Assembly (NCBI RefSeq): GCF_019957155.1
Contig: NZ_JAIPME010000002.1
Span: forward strand, 868,001-932,000
Source: Anaerococcus murdochii
GTDB taxonomy: Bacteria; Bacillota; Clostridia; Tissierellales; Peptoniphilaceae
Length of the DNA: 64,000 bases
Reading direction: 5' to 3'
The position numbers were made by a program, and so were the translations under genes. The notes beneath the pieces are model-generated. The model did no database searches and was not told the origin of the DNA. It saw nothing but the letters and a program-made list of their open reading frames with translations. Below are positions 17,251 to 24,607 of the stretch, in pieces. The first letter of the stretch is position 1; the number at the start of each line of letters is the position of its first letter.

Positions 17251-18232
17251 CACTGTGAAGGAATCAGGCGTGGGGAAGGCTATCGATCACCAAATCAAGG
17301 CCCTTAGACTTGTTGGTTGTGATTTTACCTTGGATGAGAAGGATGATTTTGACCTAGTTCACATCAACACCATCCTTCCTGGATCAGTTCGATTTGCTTC
17401 AAAGGCAAAGAAAATGGGTAAAAAAGTCATCTATCACGGTCATTCCACCATGGAAGATTTCAAAAATTCCTTTATATTTTCCAATCAAATAGCACCGCTT
17501 TTTAAAAAATGGCTGGTTTATGCCTACAGAAAGGGAGACCTGGTCCTAACACCTACAGATTATTCGAAAAAAATCTTAGAGACCTATGGCCTAAATCGTC
17601 CAATAGAAGTGGTTTCAAATGGGATTGACCTTGACTTTTGGCGAAAAAAATCAAATGACAGGGAGAATTTTTACAAAAAATATGGCCTAGATTCAGAAAA
17701 AAAGTCAATAATTTCTGTTGGCCTACCAATAAAAAGAAAGGGCATTGACGATTTTCTAAGGCTTGCAAAAAGGCTTCCCCAATATGAATTTATCTGGTTT
17801 GGTAAGCTAGACAGGGCCCTTATGAGCCCTGAAATCAAAAAGGAAATGGAAGATGTGCCTGCGAATTTCCACACACCTGGCTATGTAAATAGCGATGAAT
17901 TAAGACAAGCCTACGCTGGATCTGACCTCTACGCTTTTTTGACCCACGAAGAAACCGAAGGCATAGTTCTTCTTGAGGCCCTGGCCACTAGGACCCAAAT
18001 CCTAATTCGAGATATAGAAATTTTCCAAGATGGCTTTGTCGATGGGGAAAATATCTACAAGGGCAAAAGTCTCGACGATTTCCAAAGTAAAATCAAGGGG
18101 ATTTTGGAAGGGACTTTGCCAGACCTATCGGAAATTGCCTACAAAAAAGCTGAAGAAAAGTCGATTGAAAAAACTGGAGCTAGACTCCTTGAGCTTTATG
18201 AAAGGACAATGAAAAATGAGATCAGTAATTAA
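17219..18232 (+). CDS. CpoA/LafB-like glycosyltransferase (diglycosyl-diacylglycerol synthase)
   Basis: The opening MKVLIYSKDYDTVKESGVGK, followed by AIDHQIKAL, closely follows CpoA/LafB, which adds a second hexose to glucosyl-diacylglycerol. The GT-B donor motif EETEGIVLLEALATR is near residue 245. ATG 17219 (spaced about 9 bases from AAAGGA) is preferred over ATG 17213, two codons earlier. The product has 337 residues. The gene overlaps both the upstream glycosyltransferase and the downstream membrane protein, so all three should be co-translated. The sugar donated (glucose or galactose) cannot be read from sequence. Confidence 0.82.
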   Translation: MKVLIYSKDYDTVKESGVGKAIDHQIKALRLVGCDFTLDEKDDFDLVHINTILPGSVRFASKAKKMGKKVIYHGHSTMEDFKNSFIFSNQIAPLFKKWLVYAYRKGDLVLTPTDYSKKILETYGLNRPIEVVSNGIDLDFWRKKSNDRENFYKKYGLDSEKKSIISVGLPIKRKGIDDFLRLAKRLPQYEFIWFGKLDRALMSPEIKKEMEDVPANFHTPGYVNSDELRQAYAGSDLYAFLTHEETEGIVLLEALATRTQILIRDIEIFQDGFVDGENIYKGKSLDDFQSKIKGILEGTLPDLSEIAYKKAEEKSIEKTGARLLELYERTMKNEISN

Positions 18233-18908
18233 ATTAATTGGACTTCTTGCTCTCTTTATCTTTCCACCACTCTTTGTAAATTATTTTTTAATTAGTTTTG
18301 ATATTTACGGCAATTTTGCCATGGTCATTTCTCAATTTGGGGTAATCGGCATAAGTCTTGCCATAATTCTTATCTACATAAAGGGGAAAAAGCTTTACGA
18401 AGCCAAAACACTCATGTTAATTGACCAGGCGGGGGATATAGAAGATTTAAAAGCCTTAAGAGAAAAGAGAATATCCTATGATTCAAAGGCTGCCATCACC
18501 AAGGCGATTTTGTTAAAAGAATTTTCCGAAGAAGAGGCGGCGAAGCTTAAAAAATACACAACAAATGTGGCGGATATGGACCATTATTATTCAGGCTTTA
18601 TCAAAAATACCGACCCAAGCCTTCGTGAAGAATACAAGATAAGACGTGATAATTTCAACAAGAAATACAAGCACAAGAGATGGGTCTACCTAGATTTTAA
18701 GGAAAATGTAAAGATGAGCCTTAAGTGGGCGGGCGGATTTTTTATCCTTCTTGGCCTTATTGGCTTTATTCAAAAATACAATACAAATAAGGACCTATAT
18801 GTAATTTTATATATGGTTCAAATGGTTTTGGGGACAGGTTTTTTGATAAATACCATAATTTGGCTATCAAGGACCCTCAAATCCTACTGGGACAGAGATT
18901 TTTTATAA
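18216..18908 (+). CDS. Membrane protein of unknown function in the glycolipid operon
   Basis: The 230-residue protein has two N-terminal transmembrane segments (about 5-25 and 35-55), a charged cytoplasmic or extracellular middle of about 110 residues rich in Lys, Glu and Asp, and two C-terminal transmembrane segments (about 170-190 and 198-220). I do not recognise a family. It overlaps the CpoA-like gene by 17 bases, so it likely acts with glycolipid synthesis or export. A terminator follows the stop. Confidence 0.75.
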   Translation: MRSVIKLIGLLALFIFPPLFVNYFLISFDIYGNFAMVISQFGVIGISLAIILIYIKGKKLYEAKTLMLIDQAGDIEDLKALREKRISYDSKAAITKAILLKEFSEEEAAKLKKYTTNVADMDHYYSGFIKNTDPSLREEYKIRRDNFNKKYKHKRWVYLDFKENVKMSLKWAGGFFILLGLIGFIQKYNTNKDLYVILYMVQMVLGTGFLINTIIWLSRTLKSYWDRDFL

Positions 18909-18930
18909 GATCAGCATCGCTGGTCTTTTT
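18909..18930 (+). terminator. Terminator of the glycolipid operon
   Basis: GATCAGC-ATC-GCTGGTC hairpin followed by five T, directly after the stop. Confidence 0.85.
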
Positions 18931-19003
18931 CTTTGCTTATATTAAAAGTGAACTTCATATATTAAAAAAATTAAAATAAAAACTTAAAATATTAAATATC
19001 GAC

Positions 19004-19032
19004 TTTACAAAAATCAAAAAGCCTAGTATAAT
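19004..19032 (+). promoter_or_regulatory. Promoter of the DUF2089-DUF4097 operon
   Basis: TTTACA (19004-19009) and TATAAT (19027-19032) with a 17-bp spacer, 21 bp upstream of the ATG and followed by GGGAGG. Confidence 0.85.
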
Positions 19033-19053
19033 TTAGAAAAAAGGGAGGTTCTT

Positions 19054-19410
19054 ATGATAAATAAATGTCCAAATTGTGGTGACCAAATGGTTATCACCTC
19101 ATATAGATGCAATTCTTGCTACACAGAAGTACACGGAGAGTTTGAAGTTGATGCTTTTTCAAGGCTAGATAAGGAAGATAAGGAATTCATTGAGCTATTC
19201 TTACAAAAAAGAGGATCAATCAAAGATGTTGGAGAAGAAATAGGCATTTCCTACCCAACAGTTAGAAACAGGATTGATAAAATTGTAAGCAAACTCGGTG
19301 GAAAAATTGACAAAAAATCTCACAGGCTAGACATTTTGAATATGCTAGATAATGGCGAAATTACAACAGAAAAGGCCAAGGAATTACTAGAGGAGATAAA
19401 CAATGACTGA
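19054..19410 (+). CDS. DUF2089 family zinc-ribbon/HTH protein
   Basis: The 118-residue protein starts with a zinc ribbon CPNCGD...CNSCYT (four cysteines, residues 5-28), followed by a winged-helix-like region with EEIGISYPTVRNRIDKIV, and ends with a short helical ITTEKAKELLEEI motif. This layout is DUF2089. Members usually sit in front of a DUF4097/YvlB-like gene, as here, and are thought to be DNA-binding regulators of that operon. The 3' end overlaps the next ATG by 8 bases. Confidence 0.85.
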   Translation: MINKCPNCGDQMVITSYRCNSCYTEVHGEFEVDAFSRLDKEDKEFIELFLQKRGSIKDVGEEIGISYPTVRNRIDKIVSKLGGKIDKKSHRLDILNMLDNGEITTEKAKELLEEINND

Positions 19411-20455
19411 AGAAAAACAACTAATCCTAAACATGCTTAAGGAAGGTAAAATCACAGTCGAAGAGGCAAGTGACCTTCTAGGAGCAATCGGGGATAAAAA
19501 AACAAGAGAAACTGACTTTGCAGGCAAGGTCACATCCGCAGTTGATTCTATTTTGAAAAAGGCAACTGAGGCCATAGGGGCAATCGACCTTGACCAAGCC
19601 TTTGATATTAACAATTTTAACCTCAAAGGTGAAGTCAATACCCACAAGGATATAAGGGTAGATGATGAAATTGACGAGATAAATATTGACCTAGTTAATG
19701 GGGAAATTTATCTAGAAAAAGGGACAGATTCAGGAATCATTATTTCCGCTGATGTTTTTTCTAAAAAATCCAACCTAGAAGACTACATCGATGTTGAAAT
19801 TAGGGACGGTGTCCTAGATATAGGAGAAAACGACGACTACAAAACCTTGGGCGCAAGCGTAAAACTAAGGGTCCAACTAGGCAAGGATTTCTATGAAAAA
19901 TTAAATATCGACACTGTAAATGCTAGGGTGGAAATCGCAGATACAGATTTTGGAAGCTTAAATATCAACTCTGTAAACGGCAAGATTATGGTAATAAACT
20001 CCAAGGCAAAGATTGATATTGACAATGTAAATGGAAAAATCGACATCAAAAATATCGACGGATCTTTGAGCATAGAAAATGTTTCAGGTGCAATTTATCT
20101 TGCAGGAATCAAGGGAGATTTGGTAGAAGTCGACAATGTTTCTGGCAATATCAGGGTTGATGGTCTTGAAAGCGAGAGAATAAGTGCAGATTCAAGTTCT
20201 GGATCAATTAGGATTTACAATATCAAGGAAACCACAGATATAGACCTAGAAACTGTAAGTGGAATAATTGTGGTTGACACAGATGACTACGATGGCGAAA
20301 TCAAGGCCTTTGTAGAAAGCCCAGCTATCAATGTGACAGAAAAATACCAAAATAAAATAAAAACCGACGAAGGATACGACCTATCAACCTCAACAGACGA
20401 GGCAAAACTAACAATAAAAGCCAAAACAGGCCACGGCAAAGTATCCCTAAGATAA
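19403..20455 (+). CDS. DUF4097 beta-helix protein (YvlB-like)
   Basis: The 350-residue protein begins with a short helical domain ILNMLKEGKITVEEASDLLGAI, the same type of motif that ends the upstream DUF2089 protein. From about residue 75 to the end are repeated short beta-strands of the form NVNGKIDIKNIDGSLSIENV, ENVSGAIYLAG, the DUF4097 right-handed beta-helix. No signal peptide or transmembrane segment is visible, so it is probably cytoplasmic. In Bacillus the relative YvlB is in an envelope-stress regulon; a similar role is possible but inferred. Confidence 0.85.
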   Translation: MTEEKQLILNMLKEGKITVEEASDLLGAIGDKKTRETDFAGKVTSAVDSILKKATEAIGAIDLDQAFDINNFNLKGEVNTHKDIRVDDEIDEINIDLVNGEIYLEKGTDSGIIISADVFSKKSNLEDYIDVEIRDGVLDIGENDDYKTLGASVKLRVQLGKDFYEKLNIDTVNARVEIADTDFGSLNINSVNGKIMVINSKAKIDIDNVNGKIDIKNIDGSLSIENVSGAIYLAGIKGDLVEVDNVSGNIRVDGLESERISADSSSGSIRIYNIKETTDIDLETVSGIIVVDTDDYDGEIKAFVESPAINVTEKYQNKIKTDEGYDLSTSTDEAKLTIKAKTGHGKVSLR

Positions 20456-20460
20456 AATAA

Positions 20461-20485
20461 GGTGGGCAAAGGCCCATCTTTTTTT
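20461..20485 (+). terminator. Terminator of the DUF2089-DUF4097 operon
   Basis: GGTGGGC-AAA-GGCCCATC hairpin followed by seven T. Confidence 0.9.
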
Positions 20486-20534
20486 GACCTAAAAAATGTG
20501 ATATAATAAAGAAAAGAAGTGAAAGGAGCTTTTT

Positions 20535-20762
20535 ATGAAAGAAGAAAACCAAAAGCAAAAATCCTTTAAAAAAAGAATCACATTTTACATCCTACAACTA
20601 ACCCTAGCAGGCCTTTTTATCTACCAATCTCTAGAAAGAAATGTAGGCGGTCAAATAAAAAAATTCAGCCCATTATTATTCATCATAGGGGTCCTAATGA
20701 TAATAATGGACGCCACATTTATATATATGGAATGGAAAAACCACAAAAGAACGTCTTTATAA
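20535..20762 (+). CDS. Small two-helix membrane protein, unknown function
   Basis: The 75-residue protein has a basic N-terminus, a hydrophobic stretch at about residues 17-32 (ILQLTLAGLFIYQSL) and a second at about 45-64 (PLLFIIGVLMIIMDATFIYM). SD AAAGGAG precedes the ATG, and a TATAAT is about 30 bp upstream, though its -35 is unclear because it overlaps the previous terminator. I recognise no family. Its own terminator overlaps the stop codon. Confidence 0.65.
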   Translation: MKEENQKQKSFKKRITFYILQLTLAGLFIYQSLERNVGGQIKKFSPLLFIIGVLMIIMDATFIYMEWKNHKRTSL

Positions 20763-20778
20763 AAGAGGTTCTTTTTTT
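20745..20778 (+). terminator. Terminator overlapping the end of the small membrane protein gene
   Basis: AAAAGAAC (20745-20752) pairs with GTTCTTTT (20768-20775), with an inner GTCTTT/AAAGAG extension, followed by T. Confidence 0.8.
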
Positions 20779-20842
20779 ATTTTCAGAAAATAATTTTTTC
20801 ACTAGGTGAGTCTATTAATCCAGGAATATTATCTTTTTTTTC

Positions 20843-20859
20843 GTTAATCCGAGATTAAC
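20843..20859. repeat. 17-bp palindrome left of element copy 2
   Basis: GTTAATCCGAGATTAAC, identical to the site at 15209-15225. The next bases, TGTATCTTA, are also shared, so the palindrome belongs to the repeated unit in copies 1 and 2. Confidence 0.7.
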
Positions 20860-20873
20860 TGTATCTTAATAAT

Positions 20874-21570
20874 AATCAAGGTCATTTACATGACCCCTCC
20901 GTTCAAAGGGGAGGCCCAAGGGACCTTCCGCAGGGTCCCTCACCCGCCTCCCCTTAAACCCCTCTCGGCTACACCCCCGAGCGGCTCCTTAAGCGGAGTG
21001 CGGATATAGAAGCTTGCTTTTCGCAAGCTTTTTTGTGTAGAGAGAATTACCCTGTATAAGATTATGTATCTTCCTAGAGATTTCTAATCGTCGGTCACCT
21101 AAAAATCGCAAACTCGGCTTCGCCTCAGACAAGCGATTTTCTTTACGGTGACCTTGATTAGAAATCTTTGCTTGATAAAAGGGAGAAATGGCATCTAAGT
21201 TCTAGATTTTGCCAGACTCGTGTGGCTTTCGCCAAACATTGCTAAATTAGTGTTTATTTTCAAACAAAGAAGTGAAAAATCCCAAGGTCGAGTATTTTGT
21301 AAATGAAGTCGGCGTATAAAAATTTGATTGTTTGAGGCTTTAGCCGAGTTATCAAATTTTAGCCGACTGAATGTCAAAAAAGTTTGGAGATCGTCCAACT
21401 AAAACAAGGGCTCCTCTTTATTAATAGTTTGCCGAAGGCAAACTCCTTATCCCCCGCGAGGGGCCGGCCGGAGGGGGTAGCCGAGTGGGGTCTGGGGAGG
21501 CAGGTTGGGGAACGTCCGGAACGTTCCCCTGGGCCTCCCCAGGTTCGAAGAGATATTGTTAGAATAGTTA
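20874..21570 (+). repeat. Large inverted-duplication element, copy 2
   Basis: Copy 2 has the same layout as copy 1, with the axis at the GTGTGGC...GCCAAAC hairpin near 21230. Hairpin A is at 21079-21166 with stems GATTTCTAATC/GATTAGAAATC and GGTCACC/GGTGACC, different from copy 1 yet still paired. Hairpin B (21307-21368) is identical to that of copy 1 over 62 bases. The two arms share copy-specific blocks: GGGGAGGCCC at about 20909 with GGGCCTCCCC at about 21531, and CTCGGCTAC at about 20965 with GTAGCCGAG at about 21478. The arms have therefore changed together. No coding capacity is credible. Confidence 0.8.
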
Positions 21571-21587
21571 GCATTATTAAATGATAA

Positions 21588-21682
21588 GTTAATCTCGGAT
21601 TGACGAAAGAAATATAACTTATCTCGGATAAGAATAAAAGATAATTTATCTCGGATAAAAAAATTAATTTATCATGGATAAA
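21588..21682. repeat. Array of four TTATC-NNN-GATAA palindromes upstream of the EpsG-like gene
   Basis: Four related palindromes follow element copy 2: GTTAATCTCGGATTGAC (21588-21604), CTTATCTCGGATAAG (21618-21632), TTTATCTCGGATAAA (21645-21659) and TTTATCATGGATAAA (21668-21682). Centres are 29, 27 and 23 bp apart. They may be operators for the epsG-like gene or a target/terminal feature of the element. Confidence 0.6.
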
Positions 21683-21750
21683 AGCCCAAAAAATGATATA
21701 TTAAAAGGTAAGAGTACAAGAGAAGAATTCTTTTGCTACATAAGGGAGTC

Positions 21751-21769
21751 TTAGGGGGATGCCCCCTAA
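21751..21769 (+). promoter_or_regulatory. Leader hairpin 14 bp before the EpsG-like start
   Basis: TTAGGGGG-ATG-CCCCCTAA is a perfect 8-bp stem. The loop ATG follows AGGGGG and would open a four-codon frame ending at TAG 21771-21773. The hairpin may limit ribosome access; this is inference. Confidence 0.4.
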
Positions 21770-21782
21770 TTAGAAAAGTTTT

Positions 21783-22901
21783 ATGGGATTTTTTTTATTT
21801 TTTACACTTGAGCTATTGCTTTTTCTTTGCTTTAGCCTTATAGATTTTAAAACTTCATACCAAAAAAATCTGGCGGCTTTTTCTATGTTTTTCTTGATGT
21901 TTATCTTTGCGGCTACGAGAGGGTCGGGGGATGCGGATTATTACAACTATTTGTGGTTTGCCAAGGATATTGGGACAGACTTTGCTAAGGTGATGAATTT
22001 TTCCTATCCGGTTGAGTTTTCCTTTAGGTTTGCCTCCTACCTTATAAATCTCATTGGCCTTTCTCGTCAGTGGGTGATTGTCCTTATGAATTTCTTATCA
22101 ATTGGACCTGTGACCTATGTTGCAATTAAAAAATCGGTCAATCCATTTTTGTCGGCCATCATATTTTTACCGATTTTCTTGCAATTTGATATGCAAACAT
22201 CAAGGACAGCCACAGCTATAGGCCTGGGACTTTTATCCATATATCTTGCGAGCAAAAAAAAGAGAATTAAAAGCTTTTTGGTCCTAATCTTAGCTATTAG
22301 CTTCCATAAGTCGGCCGTGGTTTTGATTCCATTTTTGATCTACCTAGAAATTGATCTTTCAAACCTAGTGAAATGTGTAATTGTCTTTGCGAGTTTGGTT
22401 GTTTCAGTTTTTTCAAAAGTAGTTTTTGCCATAGCCGCAAGTATTTTTTCAAAAATTGGTCTTGGCATACTTTCTAGAAAAATTATCACCTACACCTTTG
22501 AGGGGAAATTCGCCTACGGAATGAAACTTTTCGACCCGAGGATAATATTTTTCCTTCTCTTATTCATTGTTTCCATAATGTATCTAGATAAGAAAACTTT
22601 CCAGGGTGACAGGATGGATAAGGCGGCTGTCAAAGCCATGGTTTTTGGCCTTTGCGTCATGCTTGTTTTTAGGTCATCGACAGCCATTGCCTTTAGGTTT
22701 TCATCCTATTTTGCAATTTTGGAGATGTTTTATTTGCCAATGATGATCAAGAAATTAAAATACAAAGACAGCCTGGCGGCCTTTTTGCTAATCTTATCCA
22801 TAGTGGTCTTTATCATACCTTATGCGATTTACATTAGCGTGGATGCCCCAGCTTACGATTTTTTCTTTACAAATCCAATGGCCATCGAGTCATTAAATTA
22901 A
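21783..22901 (+). CDS. EpsG-family polysaccharide polymerase-like membrane protein
   Basis: The 372-residue polytopic protein has about ten transmembrane segments. It shows the EpsG pattern: an early R-GSGDADYYNY motif (about residue 48), a QTSRTATAIGLGLLSIYLA segment (about 140) and AISFHKSAVVLIPF (about 180). The family polymerises or exports exopolysaccharide repeat units. It is followed 12 bp later by a Wzz-like gene, supporting an envelope-polysaccharide role, yet no repeat-unit glycosyltransferases or flippase are next to it. No good SD precedes the ATG, which fits the structured leader. Confidence 0.78.
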   Translation: MGFFLFFTLELLLFLCFSLIDFKTSYQKNLAAFSMFFLMFIFAATRGSGDADYYNYLWFAKDIGTDFAKVMNFSYPVEFSFRFASYLINLIGLSRQWVIVLMNFLSIGPVTYVAIKKSVNPFLSAIIFLPIFLQFDMQTSRTATAIGLGLLSIYLASKKKRIKSFLVLILAISFHKSAVVLIPFLIYLEIDLSNLVKCVIVFASLVVSVFSKVVFAIAASIFSKIGLGILSRKIITYTFEGKFAYGMKLFDPRIIFFLLLFIVSIMYLDKKTFQGDRMDKAAVKAMVFGLCVMLVFRSSTAIAFRFSSYFAILEMFYLPMMIKKLKYKDSLAAFLLILSIVVFIIPYAIYISVDAPAYDFFFTNPMAIESLN

Positions 22902-22913
22902 AAAGGAGTTTTT

Positions 22914-24059
22914 ATGAGAAAAGTTACAACTTACCAATTAATCGACGGGATTAAGAGAAACCTTGCCCTTCTTATCGTCCCTGCCATCCTGCTTTTTGGC
23001 CTAGTTTTTGGCCTTGGCATGAAAAATGTGGGCGGAACTTACCAAGCTTCAGCCGTTTTAATTGCCACAGCTGATGAGGGCGAAGAAATTTCTTACAATA
23101 AATTAATCCTAAACGAAAAACTTGCCAATATTTATTCGGAAATTATAAAATCACCTGACCTTTACAAAAAGGTTGAGGCTGACCTAAAAAAGGGAGGTTC
23201 GACCCTTTCTTATAAGGAAATTATGGCCCATTCTGATTTTGAAGTAAATCCTCAAGCTGGTCTTATTAGCCTAACCTACAATGATTCTAACAAGGATAGG
23301 GCGGCTGATGCACTTAAGTCAACCTGCGAAAACTTTAGGCTAATGGCTAAAGACTACATGAATGCGGATAATTTAGATTATTTGCACGAGGTAATGGTAG
23401 ATAAGGCTCCAAAGAAAAAGCTAATCATATTTTCTGTGGCGGCAGGAATTGCAGAGGCTATTTTAGGCCTTGCCATGGTTATAATTAAGACCCTACTTTC
23501 TGATTCTATAGCCGATGAGGACGATTTGAGGGACCTTGATTATGATGTACTAGGCTCAAGTGATGAGATTTTGAAGATAAAATCAAAAATTGACCACAGG
23601 CTCCAAAATGGGGTTATTGGTCTTACAAGTCTTGGAAAAGTTGATTCCTTTGATTTTGCCAAAGCCTTGGCAGAAAGTCTAGCACCTGCCAATGGGGTTT
23701 TGTTTGTAGATAGTAAAAATAAAGCAGACCTTGAAGGAAAGTACCTAAGCGAAGTTAATTCCTTTAAGGTTTTAAGAAAGGGCGCCATTGACTATTTGGC
23801 CCTTCCAGAAAAGGCTTCTGATATAATCCTCGATACCAACGAGTTTTTTGCAGAAATTGCCAATAGGGAATCTTCTTACAACTACATCCTAATTGATCAA
23901 AAATCCCTAAAAACAGCCGACCCATACCTGGGAGCAAGGCTTTGCGATATGGAAATAATCCTGGTTGACGGTAAGACAAGGAAATCTGCTCTAGATAAGG
24001 CGATTAGCGACCTCAGGGAACTTGGAATAGATTATTGTGGGGTGGTTTACCATAAATAA
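22914..24059 (+). CDS. Wzz-type chain-length protein fused to a degenerate BY-kinase-like domain
   Basis: The 381-residue protein has an N-terminal Wzz domain (transmembrane segment about 17-37, extracellular part to about 165, second transmembrane segment about 170-190 with AGIAEAILGLAMVII). The C-terminal 180 residues follow the fold order of bacterial tyrosine kinases (GVIGLTSLG..., VLFVDSKNK, YNYILIDQKS, ...ILVDGKTRKSALDKAI) but the Walker A lysine loop GxxGxGKT is absent, and VDSKNK and LIDQK replace the Walker A' and B aspartate clusters. There is no C-terminal tyrosine cluster. I infer a non-catalytic domain that may still bind a partner. SD AAAGGAG precedes the ATG. Confidence 0.78.
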   Translation: MRKVTTYQLIDGIKRNLALLIVPAILLFGLVFGLGMKNVGGTYQASAVLIATADEGEEISYNKLILNEKLANIYSEIIKSPDLYKKVEADLKKGGSTLSYKEIMAHSDFEVNPQAGLISLTYNDSNKDRAADALKSTCENFRLMAKDYMNADNLDYLHEVMVDKAPKKKLIIFSVAAGIAEAILGLAMVIIKTLLSDSIADEDDLRDLDYDVLGSSDEILKIKSKIDHRLQNGVIGLTSLGKVDSFDFAKALAESLAPANGVLFVDSKNKADLEGKYLSEVNSFKVLRKGAIDYLALPEKASDIILDTNEFFAEIANRESSYNYILIDQKSLKTADPYLGARLCDMEIILVDGKTRKSALDKAISDLRELGIDYCGVVYHK

Positions 24060-24366
24060 GTTTATAATTTTCTGCCTTTTAATAATCCTAGCAGGATGCG
24101 GCAATGAAGAAAAATACACCAAACAAGATATAGAAACAAGGCCAGGGACTGGGATGAAACTTAAAGATGAAATTGGCATCGGGCTTTCCTACAAAGTCAT
24201 AAGAGATGCTGAAATCTACACCGACCCCGACGAAAAAACAGCCTTCGATACCTTGGAAAAAGGCTCAGTCGTTCAGGCCAGCCAGGAAGAAGAAAACGGC
24301 TTTGCCTATGTGACCTACCAGGGCCAGGGGTTTTACATTAAAGTTAATGACCTAGAAGGAATATAG
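24037..24366 (+). CDS. Small lipoprotein with SH3-like domain
   Basis: Translation probably starts at the GTG at 24037, inside the end of the Wzz-like gene. The 109-residue precursor has a hydrophobic signal and lipobox LAGC (cysteine about residue 21), so it should be anchored to the outer face of the membrane. The mature part, GLSYKVIRDAEIYTDPDEK...LEKGSVVQASQEEENGFAYVTYQGQGFYIK, looks like an SH3b domain, often wall-binding. The 23-base overlap couples it to the polysaccharide genes. No closer family is recognised. Confidence 0.7.
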   Translation: MGWFTINKFIIFCLLIILAGCGNEEKYTKQDIETRPGTGMKLKDEIGIGLSYKVIRDAEIYTDPDEKTAFDTLEKGSVVQASQEEENGFAYVTYQGQGFYIKVNDLEGI

Positions 24367-24367
24367 G

Positions 24368-24393
24368 AAGCACCTAGAATTTAAGGTGCTTTT
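24368..24393 (+). terminator. Terminator after the small lipoprotein gene
   Basis: AAGCACCT/AGGTGCTT stem followed by a short T run just past the stop. Confidence 0.75.
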
Positions 24394-24607
24394 GTTCTGG
24401 TATTTTGATTTGAACTTTGTAGAAAAACCCAATTTTATAATAATATTTAATCTACAGCCTAATCTCTATGCCTTTCCTGCTTTGGCTTAGGTATGATTGG
24501 AGAAGAAGTCTGAAATTAATTATAAATATATTATAAATACTGATTCGCAAAATTTACAATTTTTATTATAGAAAGATTTAAACAAAATAATCAGAGGAGG
24601 AAAAGAT

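Noticed and set aside
21384..21584. 66-codon open frame in the right arm of element copy 2
   Set aside because: It reads through palindromic repeat sequence, lacks an SD, and the matching frame is not kept in copies 1 and 4.
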